From Saprospiraceae bacterium (GTDB taxonomy: Bacteria > Bacteroidota > Bacteroidia > Chitinophagales > Saprospiraceae): a DNA stretch of 10,050 bases. Both the position numbers and the translations under genes were made by a program. Each line of letters begins with the position of its first letter. The stretch's first letter is position 1. The stretch is from positions 1 to 10,050 of the forward strand of contig JADZBJ010000043.1 in assembly GCA_020852155.1 (NCBI GenBank), read 5' to 3'. The notes beneath the pieces were generated by a model. The model was not told where the DNA came from. It was given only the letters and a program-made list of their open reading frames with translations, and did no database searches. Shown in pieces: positions 6,487 through 10,050 of the stretch.

Positions 6487-6591
6487 AACCAAATCAAACT
6501 TTCTATAAAGATTCTTATACCCTGATTTCCTTGATTTTCAAGGATTTGCAGACGCGATTTGTTCAAAATCACTTTGGGTTGACAAGTTGTC

Positions 6592-9045
6592 TCAATGTTT
6601 GTGCATGAGGCGCTCATAATCAAGGAAATACAAAACCTTGAGCGAAAGGCTGTTGCTGCCTTGAAAATCCATCAGGTGACCAGCGTTATACAGGTAATTA
6701 TGGCGCACGTTGTAGCCGCCTTTCTGATCGCCAATGAAATTTTTATAAACCAGCAAGACATCGCTGCCCGGAGCAAAACGCCAGGTTACCACAAAGTCAA
6801 TATTGAAAAAGTTAGCGGCGATATCATTCAAGGGTTCACCAGAAGCGGATGTGCCTGTGTAGGTTGTATTCGTCAGATTTCCTGAGTTATTCAGGGTGTA
6901 AAAACGAGTGTATTCTGACTTTTTCCAGTAATGGCGGCTGTATAAGGCCACGTTCAATTTGTTGGAGAACGCATAATTGACATTTACGTCATTGTTGAAT
7001 CCTGTCACATCACGACGGCCCATAATGATCGAAGTGCCATCATAGCCAATGGCTTCTGAATAAATTTCATCTGACCAAAGACCACCTATTTCATTGTTGC
7101 CGATTTCACGGCCGTAGCCAATACCAATAGTGAGTTTGTTGGATGCGCGCCAGCGGAATCCAGCGTAAATTTCAGAATAGTAGCGATTATCCTGAATGAA
7201 TTTCCGGCCACCTACATTGGCGTAAAAAATCAGTTTTTTGCGGTTGTCAGAATTATACCACATCCAGAGTCCGGTACCTGCCGGAATTTGGTAGTAATGT
7301 TCAAAGTCGAAGGTACGCGGCTCGAAGTAGTCCCTTTCACCCCAGGGTGAAGTATTCAGGTTCATCCCGAAGTTGTGGAACGACTTGGTATTTCCACCAA
7401 AATTAAATCCGAAACTGGTTTGCGTCCATTCGCCGAAAGGTTTGTACAAACCACCATTGTACATCCATGCACTCGACCAGAAATTATTCAATTTGCACCA
7501 GGGCTTGTAGCGGCTGTAATTGATCCAGGCGACGTGCGCCATTTCATTAGGGCTATACAGGAGGCCCAGATCGTTCGGGTTGTATTGATCGCTTTCAATG
7601 TTGATATTAGAACCCCATTGCAGGTTTCCGCTTGTTTTGGAAACATCCAGGTAAGCAGTAAAGCCATTTTCAGCCTCGGTTTCATGTTGGCGCGTGCTGT
7701 ACACCAGTTTACCGGAGGTAGTATAACTCTGGGCTTTGTTTTTAAGGCTGAATAAGAGGCCGGTTACGTTGGCGTCTGTTCCGGAACCGGAGCGCATCAC
7801 ATTGGTATTAATGAGCGTCAGTGACGAGTTGTTTTTCAGGTTTTGGTCAAATACGATGATGTTTTTGTTGGTCAATGGCGCTACCTGCTCCCTTACATTG
7901 CCATTTTCGCCGTCATTAGTGGTTTCATATTCTGCGGATTCAACGGCATTGAAAAGCCCTACGCCAAGTCCTTTTTGGGTTCGACCTGAAATTTTGGTCG
8001 CGTTCAACAGCTTTTGGTTCGCGCCGACACGACGGGAATAGAACAAACCGCCTTTATTGAACAATTCTGTGCCTTCCGTGAAAAACGCGCGATTTTCATT
8101 AAAACGAACTTCAAAAGGCGAAAGATTCAGGACAAAATTGTCTGTCCGCACCTGCCCGAAATCCGGGATGACCGTTGCGTCGAGCGTAAAGGCTTCGTTG
8201 ATGCCATATTTAATATCCATGCCATACGCGTACGGATAAGCCCATCCGCTATGCGGGGCCGTAGGAAGATTGTAAACATTGTTGGCGTAAGTAGCGACGA
8301 AAGGCGTAGCGCTCAGGCGAAGTGGCGCTTTAATATTGGAAACGCCTTGCAAAATGCCCATTTGATTGAGCGAACCGTTGATTTCGGCTTTTACCTCATT
8401 CCAGCTGTCGGTTTCGTTGCGACGTTTGACGGTTCGGTATAAATTCATGCCCCATTCCTGAATGTCTTTTTTCGGGAAACGCAGCGCAGAATAAGGAATT
8501 TCAATTTCAGCCACCCAGCCTTCCGGCGTGATGTGCGCTGCTGAATTCCATACGGCATCCCAGCCACTGTCTTCGCCATCGGGGTCACCATTGTCGGGGT
8601 TGGCATTGGCCAATGAATATTTTGAATCAAACTGTACGTTGTCGGGCGTAACACCGAATTTGATAGCATTTTGGCCGTCGCGATAAGCGTCAATGATGAT
8701 GCTGAAAGCGTCGGTGTTTTCCAGTTCATCGCGTTTGGACAGGCGATGGAAAATTGAATCCGGGTGTGTGTCAAGGCATTTTACGCCGACATACATCGAA
8801 GCGTTATCGTAAATGATTCGAACTTCGGTACGTTGAGTGGCGGGTTTGCCGGGTGTTGGCCAGAGGAATACAAAATCGGAAGCGACGGATGCAGCAGCCC
8901 AGGCAGGCTCGTTGAGGTCGCCGTCAATGGTCATTTTTTCCTGGATTCTGGTGGCTTGGAGGGTGCGTTTGGGCGCCATTTGTACTTGTGCAAAAATCGA
9001 GGCAGTACAACAGCAGCAAAGGAGGAGTGCAGCGAAAAACTTCAT
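6592..9045 (-). CDS. DUF5916 outer-membrane barrel protein with CBM9-like N-terminal domain
   Basis: This 817-residue protein starts with a signal peptide (MKFFAALLLCCCCTASIFA, cleavage before Q20). A family-9 carbohydrate-binding-like domain follows at about 30-215, marked by TIDGDLNEPAW (39-49), RIIYDNASMYVGVKCLD, ENTDAFSIIIDAYRDG and EGWVAEIEIPYSALRFP. The rest, from about 230, is the DUF5916 region. It has FDLN-like repeats of aromatic and polar alternating strands (for example YGREIGNNEIGG and VALYSRHYWKKSEY) and a GTELFNKGGLFYSRR segment, as expected for a large outer-membrane beta-barrel. It ends LDYERLMHKH, not with a terminal aromatic residue. The family's function is unsettled. Binding or uptake of a glycan or other ligand at the cell surface is inference only. 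It is transcribed alone or after the acyl-CoA synthetase gene (144 bases upstream) and ends at its own strong terminator. Confidence 0.9.
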   Translation of the reverse strand: MKFFAALLLCCCCTASIFAQVQMAPKRTLQATRIQEKMTIDGDLNEPAWAAASVASDFVFLWPTPGKPATQRTEVRIIYDNASMYVGVKCLDTHPDSIFHRLSKRDELENTDAFSIIIDAYRDGQNAIKFGVTPDNVQFDSKYSLANANPDNGDPDGEDSGWDAVWNSAAHITPEGWVAEIEIPYSALRFPKKDIQEWGMNLYRTVKRRNETDSWNEVKAEINGSLNQMGILQGVSNIKAPLRLSATPFVATYANNVYNLPTAPHSGWAYPYAYGMDIKYGINEAFTLDATVIPDFGQVRTDNFVLNLSPFEVRFNENRAFFTEGTELFNKGGLFYSRRVGANQKLLNATKISGRTQKGLGVGLFNAVESAEYETTNDGENGNVREQVAPLTNKNIIVFDQNLKNNSSLTLINTNVMRSGSGTDANVTGLLFSLKNKAQSYTTSGKLVYSTRQHETEAENGFTAYLDVSKTSGNLQWGSNINIESDQYNPNDLGLLYSPNEMAHVAWINYSRYKPWCKLNNFWSSAWMYNGGLYKPFGEWTQTSFGFNFGGNTKSFHNFGMNLNTSPWGERDYFEPRTFDFEHYYQIPAGTGLWMWYNSDNRKKLIFYANVGGRKFIQDNRYYSEIYAGFRWRASNKLTIGIGYGREIGNNEIGGLWSDEIYSEAIGYDGTSIIMGRRDVTGFNNDVNVNYAFSNKLNVALYSRHYWKKSEYTRFYTLNNSGNLTNTTYTGTSASGEPLNDIAANFFNIDFVVTWRFAPGSDVLLVYKNFIGDQKGGYNVRHNYLYNAGHLMDFQGSNSLSLKVLYFLDYERLMHKH

Positions 9046-9189
9046 ACGTTAGTCAGTCAGGTTGATTTGTCAGGCAAAAGACGACCATGATTTCAAAACG
9101 TTGCACTACATCGCCGAAAGTGTTGTTTTTTCTGACGAACAACTTGTAAACGGTACTGATGGTGGCGGGAGAAGGGTAGGAGAGGGCTT

Positions 9190-10050
9190 TCACGGCGTAC
9201 CGCGAAACATCATTTTAATCTCGGTGTCAAATGCGCGTGCGACAGCCTCCCGACGCACCTTGAACGAAGGCGTGAGCATGCCGTTTTCGGCCGTCCAGGG
9301 TTCGTGTAACAATTCAAAAGCGCGGACTTTTTCGATGGCGCCGAGGCGCGTTTGGTTGATGCGCTCAATTTCCTGCTGAATCAGTTTTTTGATTTTCGGA
9401 TTAAGCGCCATGAATTGAGGCGCTGTCCAGTGTACGCCGTGCTCCTTGCTCCAGATTTCCAGTTGAACAAAATCAGGCACAATCAAAGCCGCCACATGTG
9501 GCTGATTAGCGCCTAAAATCAGGCTTTGACTGATGAAGGGCGACTCGTTCAGTTTCTGCTCAACGTAGGCCGGAGCGACGAATTTACCACTGGAAGTCTT
9601 GAAAATCTCGCTTTTTCGTCCTGTAACCTTTAAAAACCGCTTGTGTTCCACTTTGCCCAGATCGCCGGTTCGAAACCAGCCGTCGTCGGTAAAACGACTG
9701 CGCGTTTCCTCCTCCAGACCGGCATAGCCCATCATCACATTGGGGCCGCGCACTTCAATTTCGCCATCTTCGCGATCCTCTTCTGGTTCGGCGATGCGGA
9801 CTTCCACACCCGGTGCAACAATACCCACCGAACCGAATCGTACACCGCCCGGTTCAAAACGATTGAAAGCGATAACCGGGCTGGTTTCTGTCAGGCCGTA
9901 GCCTTCCCGCACTTCGATGCCAGCGGCGGAGAACAAACGACCCAGCCGTGGCGGCAATGCGGCTGCCCCCACAGCAATATATCTAACCCTTCCACCAAGG
10001 CGTTTACGCCAATGTCGAAATACCAGGAAATCAGCCAGCCAGCGTTTGAA
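9190..10050 (-). CDS. Long-chain acyl-CoA synthetase (AMP-binding family), C-terminal half
   Basis: The frame is open at the right window edge, so the N-terminal half is missing; 286 codons are visible before TGA at 9190-9192. The enzyme activates fatty acids with ATP and CoA through an acyl-adenylate. Visible motifs in order are VGAAALPPRLGRLF, the adenylate-forming GYGLTETSP (9877-9903), GEIEVRGPNVMMGY, DDGWFRTGDLG with the ribose-binding Asp near 9661-9663, the hinge segment KVTGRKSEIFKTSSGKFVAP, and GMLTPSFKVRR carrying the catalytic Lys (9259-9261). The long helical insert before GMLTPSFKVRR (KIKKLIQQEIERINQ) is typical of FadD15-like long-chain enzymes and argues against acetyl-CoA synthetase. 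No membrane segment is visible in this part. The DUF5916 gene follows after 144 bases on the same strand, with no clear terminator between. Confidence 0.93.
   Translation of the reverse strand, partial: FKRWLADFLVFRHWRKRLGGRVRYIAVGAAALPPRLGRLFSAAGIEVREGYGLTETSPVIAFNRFEPGGVRFGSVGIVAPGVEVRIAEPEEDREDGEIEVRGPNVMMGYAGLEEETRSRFTDDGWFRTGDLGKVEHKRFLKVTGRKSEIFKTSSGKFVAPAYVEQKLNESPFISQSLILGANQPHVAALIVPDFVQLEIWSKEHGVHWTAPQFMALNPKIKKLIQQEIERINQTRLGAIEKVRAFELLHEPWTAENGMLTPSFKVRREAVARAFDTEIKMMFRGTP

Larger units (their letters stand above)
6139..6591. other. Convergent intergenic gap filled with repeats and terminators
   Basis: This 453-base gap lies between the ends of two converging genes. Bases 6147-6437 are six tandem hairpin repeats, and 6455-6486 is a strong terminator for the minus-strand gene. 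A small perfect hairpin (TCCTTGA TTT TCAAGGA) sits at 6528-6544, inside the predicted 3' untranslated region of that gene. I see no credible coding sequence. Open frames across the repeats are products of the 51-bp periodicity. Confidence 0.8.

Noticed and set aside
6110..6623. Minus-strand frames encoding repeated 17-residue units (KPRRGSLFIDFDST-like)
   Set aside because: The repeat is a by-product of the 51-bp DNA unit, whose length is divisible by three. Copies with the 52-base spacing break the frame, so selection is not on a protein.

Overview
The window reads as chromosomal DNA of a member of the Bacteroidota, possibly close to Saprospiraceae or another environmental Bacteroidota lineage (inference). 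The reasons are: TAnnTTTG-type -7 boxes upstream of several starts and no Shine-Dalgarno sequences where I looked; a DUF5916 outer-membrane barrel protein with an N-terminal family-9 carbohydrate-binding-like domain; a stand-alone GMC oxidoreductase; and short hairpin repeats in the intergenic gaps. I see no phage, plasmid, CRISPR, toxin-antitoxin or defence genes, and no tRNA or rRNA.

Layout. On the minus strand, bases 1-1839 hold most of DNA primase (dnaG), whose 3' end runs off the left edge. It sits 25 bases downstream of a secreted GH73 glucosaminidase gene (1865-2485), and the two are probably one transcription unit. A gap (2486-2807) carries a 16-bp repeat array in both orientations. 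Next comes an N-carbamoylputrescine amidase-like nitrilase (2808-3692, minus). It is divergent from a GMC-family FAD oxidoreductase (3867-5543, plus), and the shared spacer holds one promoter-like box for each gene. A short gap with three REP-like palindromes and a long hairpin leads to a small secreted NTF2-like (DUF4440-type) protein (5707-6138, plus). That gene converges with the 817-residue DUF5916 outer-membrane protein (6592-9045, minus). The gap between them is filled by six tandem 51/52-bp repeats, each with a terminator-like hairpin, plus a strong intrinsic terminator for the minus-strand gene. At the right edge (9190-10050, minus) lies the C-terminal half of a long-chain acyl-CoA synthetase of the AMP-binding family.

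The genes are mixed housekeeping and metabolic ones: replication priming, wall remodelling, polyamine synthesis, small-molecule oxidation, an outer-membrane protein and fatty-acid activation. They do not form one pathway. The unusual content is in the intergenic spaces, where three different repeat architectures occur within about 4 kb. I do not claim a new protein-based system here.
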